DNA of 64,000 bases from Ancylostoma caninum (Eukaryota; Nematoda; Chromadorea; Rhabditida; Ancylostomatidae), in the NCBI GenBank assembly GCA_037903475.1, contig JBAJFG010000021.1, forward strand, positions 434,001 through 498,000, written 5' to 3'. The translations under genes were made by a program, and so were the position numbers. How positions within the stretch are numbered: the stretch's first letter is position 1; every line of letters starts with the position of its first letter. Shown here piece after piece: positions 22,616 to 37,600 of the stretch. The notes beneath the pieces were generated by a model that saw only the letters and a list, made by a program, of their open reading frames with translations, did not search any database and had not been told where the DNA came from.

Positions 22616-25600
22616 CTACAAGTCGCAGTCTTGTATGTTGATAGCGGAGGTCGCAAGCTTCGGGTGATCAAGTACTACGGAACCAATCTCAATCGACTCA
22701 ATGCAGCCTCTGAATCCATCCAAGTGCTGCGCGTCTGGCGGCATCCCACCTGATAAGCAGAATTCTCTAATATTCATTGTTCTCCAACTCCTCCAGAGAA
22801 AACAAACCTATGAACAGCCCTTTGTAGACGTTCAGTTGCTCGGAATCTCCTGGTGCCATCGTCGTGATAGGAGTGGCGTCGTTTACTGACAGCGTCACTT
22901 GTCGTCTCTTTCTGAAGGTAATAATGTTAATTGAGAACGAGCAATGATCCCTCCCATCAAAGCAATTCATTGTTGAATTTTTTGCTTCTTGAATGAGATC
23001 CCCTTAAGATACTGAGGTTCACGCAAGAGATACATAACAAATACATACACACGAGGAACTCGGTCTTATTATAGATTGCAAGTTGTCTTCATCATTTCTT
23101 CACCACTCTTCATCACATACGAACACAATCATCCGGTACGAATTGCCACTAAGACAGAAAGTTCTATGGTTGCTTCTGGCCTGGCACGAATGACGCCTAT
23201 GCAAGCAAAAAAAAAAAGAAAGACAAATGTGCTCTTGTTGTGACACATGTCCCTTCCGCCTTCTTCTATTTCAGAGTTGGCTCCGTCAGGTTTTCGCCTA
23301 CCATATTGTACAGTAAAAGTAACATTGCAAAACCAATAATTTGCTTTGGAAATTTCCTTCCTTGCACATCTTTTCCAAGGGTTCACATTCGCTGAATTTG
23401 GGTGTCTAAGGACTAATATATGCTATGTTAGACCTTGCTGCGGGTTATTGATATTTTTTCGATGGTTTTGATTTGGATGCCTTGCTTTTGAACTTGTTAG
23501 CTTCACCTAGTTTGCAGCTTTTTATCAATGGCACACCTTGTTGTGTAATAAAAAAAAACGAATAAATATCCGCCACGCTAGTGACCCAGTAAAAGTGTAC
23601 AGAATTTTTACAGCTTTCACTCAATTTTTGCAGCTTTCATCAGCTGCACTAAATCAGTCAGAAAAAGAAACCGTCAATTCTGCTGGTAGACCCTTCTGTG
23701 TTTTCCTGGAGACGCCGATGCAAAATTCTCAGCAAACTTCTACGAATACAGATCGATAATAATGCGATGGAGGAGATATGGACGTGGCCAGCTTCCGGTG
23801 GAACTTACGGAATTCCTCTCAAACGGAATCTCATGTTTATCATTGAAAAAAGACTAAAAAACATGCTAAACGTTGGTCATTGCCAGCGGAATATAGGAGA
23901 ACTTATTCGTGGAGAATTATGTATTTTTTCCATTTTTTCATTATTTTCACAGCATCTAGTCCTAGGTTAACTTTAAGTCAACGAGCCCTCAGAGCCGCAC
24001 ATCGTAGTTATTGACTTGAATCTAGCAATTTTCTTTCCTTACCAGCTAGAGCTATAGAACAGAGTACAGCACTCTGGCTGGCTTAGGAGAACTGTAAATC
24101 CTTCACATACACTCAATTTTCAAGAAACGCTTACCTCACTACTTCCACGCGTGTCCACCGGTTAGGGATTAGCTGAGTCGGGTGTGTAAGAGACACTAAG
24201 CCAGAGCCGAGATTCATCATGACTTGCACTGCTCGATCCTACGAAAACAGAGTTAAGCACATCCCACTTTCGAAGCAGTCCTAAGTTCTACGTACTGATG
24301 TGATAAGAAGCCGGAAGAAGTCTCCAGTGATTCCGTTTTCTCCAGAGAAGGCGAGGAGCTTAAGGGTGAAGAATTAGAACACATACTCAATCCATACATT
24401 AAAAAACACAACAAAAAAGGTGCATGTGAAAGTGCACGATTTCCAAACCTGGCTTTTAGGAGATCCATCTTCATCTGTAATGTTATTCAACTTGACATTC
24501 ATTTCCATATTTAATGTGTCTCCAGTAATTCTGAAAAATGTTTTTCAAACTGAAAATGGACAAAGGAGACTGCTCAACGGTTCAACGACAAAGAACAAAA
24601 GCAACCACTCACTGATTCATGTGTTCCTCACTCTTAAATTCGAGGTATGAATGTCCTGAGAAGCGCATGGCAGACAACCGTGTCACTTCTGGAAACGCTG
24701 GGTTAGCCAGAAACCTCTGTGGAAACCACTGGAAAGGAAAGCTCACCTTGCTCGCAAGTTCTGCCGTACTTCGGCCATTCACACATGCAAACAAAATCGT
24801 CGTTACTGGATGTGCAGGTGCGTGGACAAGCCGCGAGTGCACAAGGATCCATTCCACATTCACGCACGTGTTGTCCGCTGCCGGCTCGGAGGACTACTGC
24901 CTTTCCATTTAGTCGAATCTAAAGAATTTTGTTGAATTTAAATATTTTCAATAAAATACGGATGCTCGTATCAGGAAAATTCTGTTAGTAACCTTCTTCA
25001 CGCATCCATGGAATCCTGACACCATCGCAAGATGATGAGGTAGTGCACCTTCATAGCCTCCAATGTACAGCATACCTGGCTGAGTGAGCGGTGCCCCAAT
25101 GGACAACAGCTGGGACTCCACCCATGACTGACGATCTACCTACAATGTGAAGAAGCAGTTTTCGATTTCCTGCCAACAAGGTGGATCGCAGTGATAGCGA
25201 TATTTTCGGCTTGTAGTAAGTAATCAAAGCCAGAATTATGCTGTGCAAAAGCAAATACGCATATATACCTTCATGAGGATGCCTTTGCCAGTGCGCCACA
25301 CCTCCGCTTTGTGCCACTGGTGCAGAGTTACAGGAGATTCCGATCTGTAATCTGCGGAAATTAAGCTGTTCACAAATGAGGGGGAATGAAGAAAAATGAG
25401 TAACAAACTTCCTTAATGCCCATAGAAGTAGCGCGTAAGATAAAAGCAAGTAAATGTTTGACGCTATTCGGCTTAATCTGGCTTTGCAATAAATTTCCCC
25501 AACCAAACTTCACGTGTAAGGTTTATTTGATTTGTTTTTCATTCATTCATGTTGACCCTTTTTGCGTATCACCTCATTTTCATCGACTTTATCGAAGCTA

Positions 25601-28600
25601 AAAGTGATTTTCTGTGAAAATCCCTGTGGAAATAGCAAATTGTTAGCCTGTTAGAAAGTAGAGACTGTGAAGGTGCTGAAATTTTTATTCCATCTGAAAA
25701 AAGCACGAAATTCTTATTCTCTCATTTTTTCTCCCAGTCCTTTTTGTTCTCAATTTTTGAATTGAATTTCTTTTTTTAATTTCCCAAACTTTCGCTCATT
25801 TACCATAGTCTTTTATGAAGTTCCATAAAGTCTGAAAGGTGAATGAAGTTAATGCTAGTTGATGCTTGCCTGCCATGGTTCCGCAGAGCAACTCATGAGA
25901 TAAGGAATGGTGCAAGAGCTCATTTTTACGTTTGAAAGCTTATCCTCCAGCAACGGTCTTTTATTGGGTTGTTCGGAAAGTAATTGGGCTTTTCGAAAAC
26001 AATTTTTTCAAACGCTAGCTTTGGAAGGTTTTCGCTGTTATTATTTGTTTTCATTCGATATATACATATTAGGAGGACGTATTTGTGTTTCTGTTTGGAG
26101 AAAGTGCGCAGATTTCATTTCCATTTGCATTTTTATGATCAATTTGGACATGGAGTGTCAGAAGGAGCATTTTCGGCACATTCTGCTTTTTTACTTCCAT
26201 AGTGGCAAAAGAGCTGCTGATGCTTTCCACGATATATGTAAAACATACGCTGTTAATGCCTTATCACAGAGCACATGTGACAATTGGTTCGCAAAATTCC
26301 GTTCCGGCAATTCTTCACTTCAAGATGAACAACGTTCTGGTCGGCCAGTAGGCGTTGGTGATGATCAGTTGATGGCATTAATCGAAGCCAACCGTCATGT
26401 AACCGTACGAGAGCTTGCTGAGAAGACCAACGCATCCATTGGAACAGTTCACGAGCATGTCAAAAAACTTGGACTGGTAAAAAAGCTAGATGTTTGGGTG
26501 CCACATGAGTTGAAGGAAATTCACAGCGAGTTAGTATATGTGATTTGCACTTGAAACGCAATGAAGACGACCCATTTTTGAAGCGAATAGTAACTGGTGA
26601 TGAAAAATGGATTGTCTACAATAATGCTACTCGCAAACGATCATGGTCAAAACCGGATGAACCTGCTCAAACGATGTCCAAAGCTCATCTCCATCAAAAG
26701 AAGGTTATGCTATCAGTTTGGTGGGACTACAAAGGTGTAATATATTTTGAGGTGCTCCCAAGAAACCAGAATGTCAACTCGGACCTCTACTGTCAGCAAC
26801 TGATGAAATTAGATGAGGCAATTTAAAAAAAAACCGGCCAGAATTAGCGAATCGCAAAGGAGTAGTTTTCCACCAAGACAATGCAAGACCTCATACATCT
26901 TTGGCGTCTCGGCAAAAATTATTGGAGCTTGGTTGGGAATTGATGTTGCATCCGCCATATAGCCCTGATCTCGCGCCACCGATTACCATTTGTTTAGATC
27001 GCTGCAGAACTATTTGAATGGGAAAACATTTAGCGATGATCAGGATATCAAATCTCATCTAGCCCAGTTTTTTGCCGAAAAAGACCAGAAGTTCTATGTG
27101 AGGGGAATTATGAAATTGCCGGAAAGATGGCGAAAGACAATCGAACAAAACGGAAAATATATCATTGACTAATGTTTTTTCATTGTGAGAAAATAAACTT
27201 TTTCTGAAACCCCTAAAAATCCCAATTACTTTCCGAACAACCCAATAGTAATCACCGGTTAATACTCTAGGAATCGGCTATGATACCAACCCGCTATATT
27301 TTAGCGGATCAGCAGCAACAGAGATTATGGTCTTTCGATACTTTTTCCTTAATCCAACATTTTTGAAACATGTAATTTTTGGCCTTCCAACACTGCATAA
27401 TAATTCGGTTTCATGAGAACTTGAAAAATGAGACCTGTAGTTTGCACCATTATTTCCGTCAAATTCCATTCCTAAGGCTTAATTCTAAGCTCGAGATTCG
27501 TGTAAACGGCACTCTGTACTTCTATAATTTTTTTTCTGTTTTTTTTGTAAGCACTGGCTGTTCAAAATGAAAGGCGTGCTGACTATGGACACATGCAAAA
27601 AACCAAGTGTGGACCTAGCGTCCATTCTGAGAACCATTCGTGCAGTTTGCTCCGTTGGCAAGCTTTTCATCAAACTATGAACGACTTTATCAAACTTCAA
27701 GAGTGTGTATGATTAATTATGCAGTCAAGAGATCACGAATTTTTTCTCCCAAGGAAACTAAGCCCTTAGACCCATTTAGTGACCGGAAGGTTTCTTTTTC
27801 TTAGCATTTTAGCAGCCGCAAATGAGCTAATCCCACACTTTCAGGATAAACCGACTGGATTGAAACCCATGTATTGGATCGAAAAAAAAATCACTGGGTC
27901 TTAGTGGACATGCAATTACAGTTTCATATGCCTCGTTTTTCACTCTTCCAAACTACAGTAGGAAGAATTTGTTCCGAAATGAATGACAGAAGCAAAGCGT
28001 TCACCACCATTCGCCCCTTCGTAAATGTTGTTTTGATGCTGGAGCATTCGCCGAGGTTTCAAAACAAAATTGGCGCGCAGCGGTGTCGGAAATGCACAGC
28101 GACAAATTGTTTTCACTCGCCTCAGAATGGCCGTATCAGAACCCATCGTGACTTGGACGTTGACGAATCCCCGCTCCATGAACACAGCCAAGTATCGGCC
28201 GGCATCCTGCCAGTAGAACAACAGTCCGCTGTGGGTGTTTGGCTTGAAGTTGATCCTCAAGTCGAGGTATTCCACGATATCGAGAGGTGCAGGGACGGCT
28301 ATGAACGATGAGCCTGAGAATTCGGCAACCTTTAGAGCGGGCAACTGGAGCAGATCATCGGCGGAGGCAGTGGCGTTGAGCGAGAATTCTGAAATAGAAT
28401 CGAAGTTTGCAGGTGTTGTGTGGAGAGAAAAATTCAAATGGATAGAGAGGTATCCGTGTAGCAGTGGCGGACGCGAGAGGAGAGGGGGATGACCCCCTTC
28501 CCGATAAAGGGTCGCCAAATTTTTGATCTTACTTTAGAATACAAATAAATAGGGATAAATTAATTTATTTTTAATTGTTCATTTTTGTTGTTATCTTCAA

Positions 28601-31600
28601 AATAATTTTTATTAATTATTTATTATTATAAAAAACTTTTATTAATTTCTTTTTCCATCAGGGTCCCCGAAGCGACGGAGACCCAACTTTTTTACCACGA
28701 CCCACCTCCCCCCCCCTCCCCACATATTCTGCGTCTGGCACTGCTAGATAGATACATTATTAGGCATTTTTCATATTTTGGCTGAACTTAAGGTGATTAG
28801 CCTAGTAGAGAACGTTGTTTCCATTGTTTCTTCTCATAGTTACATGGCTTCATGGACTCCACGATCACTCTGGAGGAAAATCCAACGAGGCAAGTGTACA
28901 CTAAAGGCTTCAACTAATGAGAACAAAGGTTCGATGGCCAGATGCGTTATGAGACTCATTATATCCAGACATCTATGTTAATAGCATTATAATTGTAATA
29001 ACAGCACTGAGAAATACATATTTGCATTATTTAAGTGTCTGCATATAGAAGGGTTGAAGAGAGAAATCCTAAATTGAACTGACAAATCATAGATCGGAAA
29101 CTTCCTTGGAGAATTTCTCCCTGCCCTCTAATTATTTATTTTAATTTATTTTAGTTATTTATCTATTGCATGCACTTAAGGTGCGCCACAAAAAATAATT
29201 GAAATGAGTTAGAACAACGAACATGAAACTCGATAAAACCAGAAGTAAAAATGAAAATACGTATAGTAGTATCGAATCGTGTATGTGAGCGAATTCCTAT
29301 AATTACAGTTCTCCAACAGTTCTGAGTTTTTCTTTCTGATTTTTCCACTCCTACCGTACTCGTAATGTACGATGTGAAATTAAATTGCTACCCATTACCT
29401 GAGTTAATTTCCATGTACTCTTGTTTTTCAAAACTAATAGCATATTACATGATCTTAGCAGTTACGACTACTGGTGTTTTTGTATATAAGAAGTACACGA
29501 GAGGTCTGACACGACATAGTCACTTCGCAGAATATAATTATGATTGTAAACCCCATCGTAGAGGGGAGTACAGTTAAAGGCAGGGGTCCACCTCATTTTC
29601 GTAGTTCAGCTAACAGCAGATTCTGCATCTACTCGGCGCGATGATTCCAACGGTATACATAAATTGTTTCAGAATGGTCTATAAACCCGTCTTCCAGGAC
29701 GGAGTCGGTAACAGTTTGCCAACCCGAGTTGACATGTGAAGCCGTTGATCTTATCGATTGAACACGCCAAGACTCGTTGACCTGCCTGCAGCTGTGCAGG
29801 CAGCCAGCACTGCTTGGAGCGATCCGCCTCCGGGCTCCAAATTTTTATCCAGTTCGAGCCTTTCAAAAATGGGGATTTCGTCGCTTCTGTGCCTGTTGAT
29901 GTACATCCCAGGGATCAACATGATGAGAAGGTCTAGGATATGTTGGTAAATCCAACAGGCAGAACGAGGTGGCCCTCTGCCTTTAACATCATTTCGTGAG
30001 ATCCGCTCATTCCTACTCGTATAGTGAGTAGAGACAAAGCTTTGCGGTTTCTAGCTGTTTGGAGTCCTTTCTGCCCAGTTATTGAAAATTCAAAATGACT
30101 ATTCATGCTCTACAAAAGGATTGTAATAATTTATTTCAGAACAAGACCTTCCTTTGGTCGTTAACGGCAAGTGAAGAAGATCTATGATCTCCGGAAACTG
30201 CTTCTGTGGCATTGCTTGCCCTCTATTCTTCAATCAACACAATGAAATAGTGGTGCATTTCCATGACACGACCCTCCTCCTCAGCACAAAAACTAATTGA
30301 ATCATTGTGCATGAACAAAATCATGGAACTAGTTCTGCAGAAAATAAAAAACTCTTTTGAATTTGGTGCGCCAACAAAAACAAGCAGTATGAAAGGCCAG
30401 AGTCCAGTAAATAGTAAAAAATATGATCAATTACACAGGGAGGAGCATAGCCAATCGAGCGAATTGCATAAAAAAACTTCGCTAAAGTGGACAATGGGCA
30501 AAAAACTGTAAGAGAGGAAGCGTAGTGGCTTGTGTTAAGACTAATCTTCTGCAAGTGCAGTTGTGCTAGGTAACAGCAGACCCCGTAGAGATGAAAATTC
30601 TTCTGGCCTCTATTTCCTCATTGAGGATGTAGATAAAAACTGCTGGAATCAACAACAGTGGTGCTTTCCACCTTATCGTGACTGCCTTCTTCTAATGCTG
30701 ATAATTATTCATCGTTGGTCTAGGAGACATGGTACTCAGAGGCCTTCTCTGAATGCAGCCCATCAAGCATCATTGGTAGGATAAATAATCTCATAGAGCA
30801 TCGCTGGTATAGGTGGCGTGACGTATGCATTTAGATGAGAGCCAGGTAAAAAGTAAATTCGGGTACGTTAATACGTTTACCATGGGTAATCTCAGTGATG
30901 CATCTGAGCCCAGGTTTCATGCGATAGTTAGCCAATGTTATCCCTACTTATCTCAAGATTAGTGCCATTTTTGCTTATGCATAGTCGATTACGCTTTGTC
31001 GCCTAGTGGAAAGCTGAATGCTCGATCAGCAGATGCCTAATGCAAACAGCTGGGAATCTATGCAGAAGCTTTATCACGCAATGTCCCATTCTCAGTGCTG
31101 GCTTAGTACAAGAGCAACTGCTTGGGCTTTTCAGAAGAGCAACGCATTGCAAGGAGCATCATTCCACTCTGACATTTGAAAGGAAGCGTTCAGCTATTCT
31201 TGGCCGAGAAGGGAGAACAAAGACGTCCTGTGAAATTCTGAGAGCAGGAGAACTCAGAAGGACAGAAGGATTTCGAGGTAGAAATAGACCAACCGTGTGC
31301 TGCGCGCTATTGGTTTGCTGTACAGGGTGTTTTAGAACTATAGACACACCCCAAAAATGGTAATACTTAGTTCCACTTAGAATAAATGGGAAAATACATA
31401 GAATAAATTCCAAATGAATACCTCTTTTGGAAAAAATATATATTCGCCAATAGTTCTGCATTTACAAATGAACATATCTTCAGGTACAAGACAAATATAG
31501 TTAGCGGGAAATTAAGGCAGAATTTATCCTCAAGAGAAAAAAGTAGGGGGAACGCTCAAGAAGGAATCATATATCGATCTTCTTCAAGGGGTTTCGTAAT

Positions 31601-34600
31601 TCATATCAGCTTTCAAAACAGGGTAACATGCTCTCTTTAACGATTAGTTTGAAAATAATTTACTATGTTTTGTCAAATGTCGTGCATCCTATTCTGCCCT
31701 CTATAGAAACCTCTATAAAAAGCAATACATCCGCAATTACTGGAGATATTTTGGTGATTCCTATTCCCGGTGCGTCTTCAAGTAGAGACAAATCCGCTTC
31801 GCCAAAGGACGTTACCACTAAAAGGACCCTTCCTCGGAACGGCTATAAAAAGTGTCCAGCTTTTCTCATTTAGCTGCAGAATTGCACGAATCAACTCAAA
31901 GCAAGACGGCTACATCTTCTTTGACAAGTTCGTGCTCGTTGAAGTGCACTCGTTCTGCGCTGAAGGAATGTAGAATGAGCGCAGCTTTCTCGAACAGACA
32001 TGCATTATTCTTCCTCCAAGTAAGTTCAATCTCGCGTTCTCCACCCATCGAACCGAAAGGGAAATCGTTGCCAGCGTATCTTATGGTAAATTCGGATAAA
32101 ATTGAGTGATCGGAAAAGATTGGTTGTTTTCTTTCCAGTTTTGCATTTTCTAAATGTAAAATTCTTCACATAAAATTGAGAAATAATCGAAGAACATGTG
32201 ACGCGTAATTAGAGATGGCACATTGCTATTAGGTAATTTGTGTGCTCGATTGCAAACTGGATGACATTTGTGAAGGTTTTGTGCGGAAGGTTCCAGAAAA
32301 AGGATTTTGCAAATGTTTGGCAAGGTACAGAACTGATTTGCAAGGAACTTGTTCGTGAACCAAATAATTGTCTTCTCAACCATTAGTAAAGGAATCTTCT
32401 AAGCCTAAGCTATTAGGTAAACCCATGGAATAGGTGTATTTTCTTGCTGTTTCATGAAATTTTTCAATTTCCTGATGCTTTTTTCTTCTCCTATTTTTTC
32501 TGTCATGTTTGTCTTGAATGTTTCATACCTCGTTTGTTGTTTGTGTAGATAAGTTTTGAAAAAAAAGTTCATTGAAATCCTTGTATCTCTAGCAACCTAA
32601 CCTCAAATATTTTGCTGTGAATATTGACAAATCCTGGACCTTGTTGTCACCCTAGTTGCAATGATATACTTCAAAAGTCACAGAAAACTCCGCTTTTAGG
32701 CAAATGAATCCATTTTATGGAGCATTTAGGCGGAGCGGCGCGTGTGCTGACTGTTCGCTATAAATAGTTTGTCACCATGTCTTGCCCTAGCCAATCGTTA
32801 TGATCAATAGCTTGACACTTCAATTTGGTTAAAAAAACTCTCACAGACCTAGTCCAGAAAAACCGAATTAAATGTCGTTCTCGAAAACCTTATGTACAAA
32901 TTCCAAATCATCGTGTCAAGAAGGTCAAAAATCTGTTCATAGTCCCAGTACGGGGATGAAGTTTGGATGATAGAAGTCAAGAAACTATCTATTTGGGTGA
33001 AAACATCTTTCCACGACGTATGGGACTAATTTCGTGCTACTAAATTGAAGCGGACATGCGAAAGACGCGTCGAATGTTTTTTCTGTCTCATTTCAGCCGG
33101 CTATCCGTTCATTCGTCAACGACAATGAGGAATGGACTTGAGGAACAATTTGCCCTTTCCTTCGGGTATTCTGGACGATGTTCACTCTCGTCACGTTACC
33201 GAGAACTTCTGCACGAGGTTCGTTTATCAGTTGGTGCCTCATTGTCAGTGAGTTGTTGGTAATGTAATTGTAATGGTAATTGCTAAAGTTTTTAGACGTC
33301 AACACTCAAAAAGGCTACAGTAGTAGTACATAATAGAAGCTTAAACATAAAAACAGTCGTCTTGACGTACGTAGCTCTAGACTTTGATGGTTATCGGAAA
33401 ATGACAAGTGATTGTAAGCAGTTAGAACACCGTTTCAATCAATGTGCATGTTTTCCACTGTCATTGTATTCACATCGCCGGTTCATTTTGATTTCTCTCG
33501 AATTGTAGAACTCCGAGTTACATTTAGACTTCACATCAGGTAGTGAATACCTCATAATGAAGGATTCATTGCTATAGCAACGTATTTAGAACATTATATG
33601 GTTCTTTCATAAATACATTGCTTCGATATCAGAGCAAAATCACTTTATTGTAAGGATTTTTCTATCCAACATCTTATTTATATCAAAATACACATCTACA
33701 CCTTTGAATTGATATCGAAATGTCGGCGTCGAGCGAGTCGAATAATTCAAGCTTTTGTTCTTGTTTCGATTAATCGACACCGTAAAAAAATAAATAGTTC
33801 TTGTCGGGTTATCGTAATATTGGACATCAGTGCTGTCTCGAAATTCGACCATTCAAACAGTTACTATTCGAAAGGCTAATCGAACCCAGCATCACACATA
33901 CGTCGAATTGTATAGCCAAATATCGCTCATACGGTCGCGGTCAACAAGGTATGATCAGGGGGCATGTTGCAGGCGGAACTTTTCATTATAACTTAATTTC
34001 AAAATTTTTGCATGTAATGAGAGTCGAGGTACCCTTTATTTTCGCTACATAACATTAACGCAAACTGTTTCCAGTCAGAATCATCAAGAAGTCACCAATT
34101 TCGTCAACATGATGGCTCCTTGTATCACCTCATTGCGATTCGCAGAGGAGTGATTCTAAATCTTTTCAGTGAGTATTTTGATGTGATAGTAGTGCTCTGT
34201 GGTTCTTCTGCTTAGAGAAAAAAGTGCGGCGGTCAAAAAGTCCAAGAGGTGAGAAAAAAGAAATTTCAATAATCTCGTACAAAGGGCAGCCGTTCCGAGG
34301 AAGGACATCTCTATGACATTTACCACTGACATATATTTTGATATTGAAATAGGAACTTCAACGCTGTCAATATTCTTCGGATATAATGAAAAAGCTTTTT
34401 GGTACATTCGACTACTTAGTTTGGTCCAGTTGAGCAGCAAAGGAAAGTGTAGCAATGACATCTGGCGGAAAAAATAGCCAATTATGTGCGTAACTGTTTC
34501 AGCTCTTCATTTTTCTCGGAAGGTGGTAGTGAAGATACTGGACGAAATCAAAAGAAGCCCAGGAAGTTGATGTTTAGGCTCTTGTCGAAATTGACCGTGA

Positions 34601-37600
34601 CTTTATTTACCGTATGCAGCTACAGAGGTTTCAAAAAGTTCCCGACCTAGACTACTTCCAGAAAGTCTACAGCGACGAAATTTCGATGTAGTAAAGTGTA
34701 CATAGGTCCCTCGAACACTAATACACTTTTCTTAGCCCGACTTTAATTTTTATACCCTTCAAAGAGCTCGTTTCATTACGTGAGTCAGCTTTCAGTAGCT
34801 CGTTCCCACCCTGAATCACTCTGAATCTCACCGCTCGAAGATTCTATTTCGAATTTCTGGACAGAATTTAGTTGCTGGGTACCAGGCGCGGACTATGGGA
34901 TGTGTGACTCAGTAATTCGAGCCCGCATGGTCGTGTGACCTCAACTGCAACTCTTGATACTCTTGATTTCTGGACGGGTGCGTTGTCGAGAAGCACGAGA
35001 ACCCCCCGTGGTTAGGCTGGAGAAAAAAGCGCCATAATTTTTGGGTGAGTCCATTTGAGAATATGAAACTTGGCACGGTGGCCTGAAAGACTTCTGTTTA
35101 CACGAAAGCTCTTAAAGTTTTGAGAAAAAGGGGATAGAATAGGTTGAGGTTGGCAACTTTTTTGATACTTCTGTATGTTACGGGAGAATGAGCTCGATTT
35201 TAAAATGGGAATGAGGATAAGAGGAGATTGAAATGGAATTTCTTCGCCAATAGTCTGATTTTCTATTAGGGGTTTAAGATCAAATCAAGTAAAGTAAACA
35301 AAATAACAAAGAGGAGACATTAACGAGCAGTTTTCTCATCGTACACGAAATTCATAGAGCAGCCCAAGTAAAGGTCCCGACTACGCTTGCTATCCGCTGC
35401 TCCACGGTGAGTGGGAATATCGAATCAAGGATAAAAATCAGCTGCTAGCCCTAGCACACATCTTTTGACGAAGCAGACAGACAAAAAAGACCTTCTTGCG
35501 CGGATTGGCCCCATTGATATCTAAGCATTCTATAAATGAAAAAAGAATAAATAGATTATAATAATGTTTGAGGGTAGGTGACAAAGCTCTTAATACGGCA
35601 TCGATGATTTTGCGAAATCGTAACTCAGTCGCCACAAATGTGATATAATGTTTGAGCGCTTGGTTTCCGAGCGAAACAGTCACACCGGAGGCTCAATTTT
35701 CCAATTAGGCATCCGAAACGCAGAACATTGACCAGGAAGAAATCATCTTTCGAACGTTCGTATATCACTTTTTTCTACATAGAGGGTGACAAAAATTATG
35801 GAACGGAGATTCCATTCTAGTTTCTTGCGTTACATTACCCGCTTTGTCTGGCGCCTGTGATTATTTTGACAAAAAAGGGTCTTTTAACATGATGGTACTC
35901 AACTCCCCAAATCCGGAAACACACAGAAATTCAACGCGAGGAACGTTTCTGTCTTCATCACGAAAATCCCGCATTGGAACACAGGGTGGTTCATCGTCGA
36001 AACGGTCGAACTTATACCCGACAGGTCATGTCATCTGGAGCATAATAAAGTGAGTTATTCGACCAATGATTTTTTTTAGCGATGAGCAGTAATTCGGAGT
36101 AAATTTCGTTGCAGTTTCAAAAAGCACGGGCGAGAATGTAGACGTCTTTCAAATGGTGACTGTTGAGCAAATGGTGACTATTATAACGGCTTCCTCGTAG
36201 TGTACAAACATATTTGTTTTTGTAAGTTCAATTGATATTATTTCGCTAGAAAATTAAGAAAATAGTAATAATTGCAAACCCGTTCCACTATTTTTTGTCA
36301 CCGTGTAAAGATTGGAACCTATGGTTTTTTTGGCCATTAAAATTACTGAAAAGCATTACGTTAAAGGCTACTTCCAATGTGATTCTCAGTTTTTTAATCT
36401 TTGTAAGCTCTGAATTCTGAATTGGAAGTTTATAGTAATTATGTATAATCAAATGCACAGTGAACTCAACAGTTGGGATCAGACAGCAGTGATTATTGGT
36501 AGAATGATCATGGTCCAGGACGCGGTCGTTTTCAATCAATATCGAACAAGCTTGACAGTTCTCAACCGCACCGCTTGCCTTTAATCTGTTAATTTAGCAG
36601 TATTCGCTCCTTTTTGAATGCCTTACAACATTTTCTGCAGCATTTAGGACTCATACTAAGCAGCAAAATAGTGTGTTCCGGCCACATATTCAAAAGTTGT
36701 TAGAATAATTCAAGTCTATTCCTCACTATCATTTTAGGAAATGGTTCTCCATTCAAATCTACTCCTTCTACCCCAAGTCGGCGTCATTTAATCCACATGA
36801 GACTCTAGCATAGCGGAACAGGGATTTTTGAGTGAGTTACATAAGAAGGAAGAAATTTCCAAAGGTGGGCACTGACAATTCGACCTCAACTCCGGTGGAA
36901 ATCTGTCAATGTGGGGTATATTCACACTGGTTTTCTACTGCGTGTGAAATGAATACACTGTGATAAATTCAATTTCTGGGACAATTCAATATGTAAATGT
37001 GACAGCATTGCTGATTAGGCCTACTGTAAGGGATTTTGACTCTCTTGATAAAAACTATGTCTCTGAAAGAGCTGAGGATCGACGACTGAGTAAGTTCCCA
37101 GTTCTATTTGTTCTTACGGAATTGCTGGAACATTTGCCAAAATTAGAACGTTCACGCTTTCTGTGGAAGTACGTCATACACGAAAGTTGGAGAGGTGGTA
37201 TCTTCTTTTGTCTTTTGCTAAATTTCTGCTAAGCTCAATGGTTCAATTTAATCCGAACCACCGCTGCTAAGAATTACAACTGTAGGTAGCACTAGCTAGC
37301 TAGTAATAGTCTTAGTGGCAGACAGATGGGAGCAGGAAATAGTTAAAAACAATAATTTGATGGAAGGTAAAATCATGTTAGCTATGATTGGACTACTCTG
37401 AGTAAGATTACTGTGCACCTGCGACCCGCCCGAGTCAGGCCTAGTTCCTATGGTTTATGAAACGCCGCTGCTCCAGGTCTTTTCCCAGGAAGAACATCTC
37501 AGTCTCCATCTAATGTGACCCACAAGGTGCTGCGATGCCTCAGAGCTCCTTTGTAACCACTTTTTTGCTTTTCCCTATTTAAAAAGGCAAAGTGCCCTGA

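Noticed and set aside
23129..23386. LamG-like text EATIELSVLVAIRT on the minus strand
   Set aside because: Exon 15 (24238-24135) joins exon 16 (22911-22808) directly in phase and completes LamG3, so no exon is needed. No usable donor follows this text.
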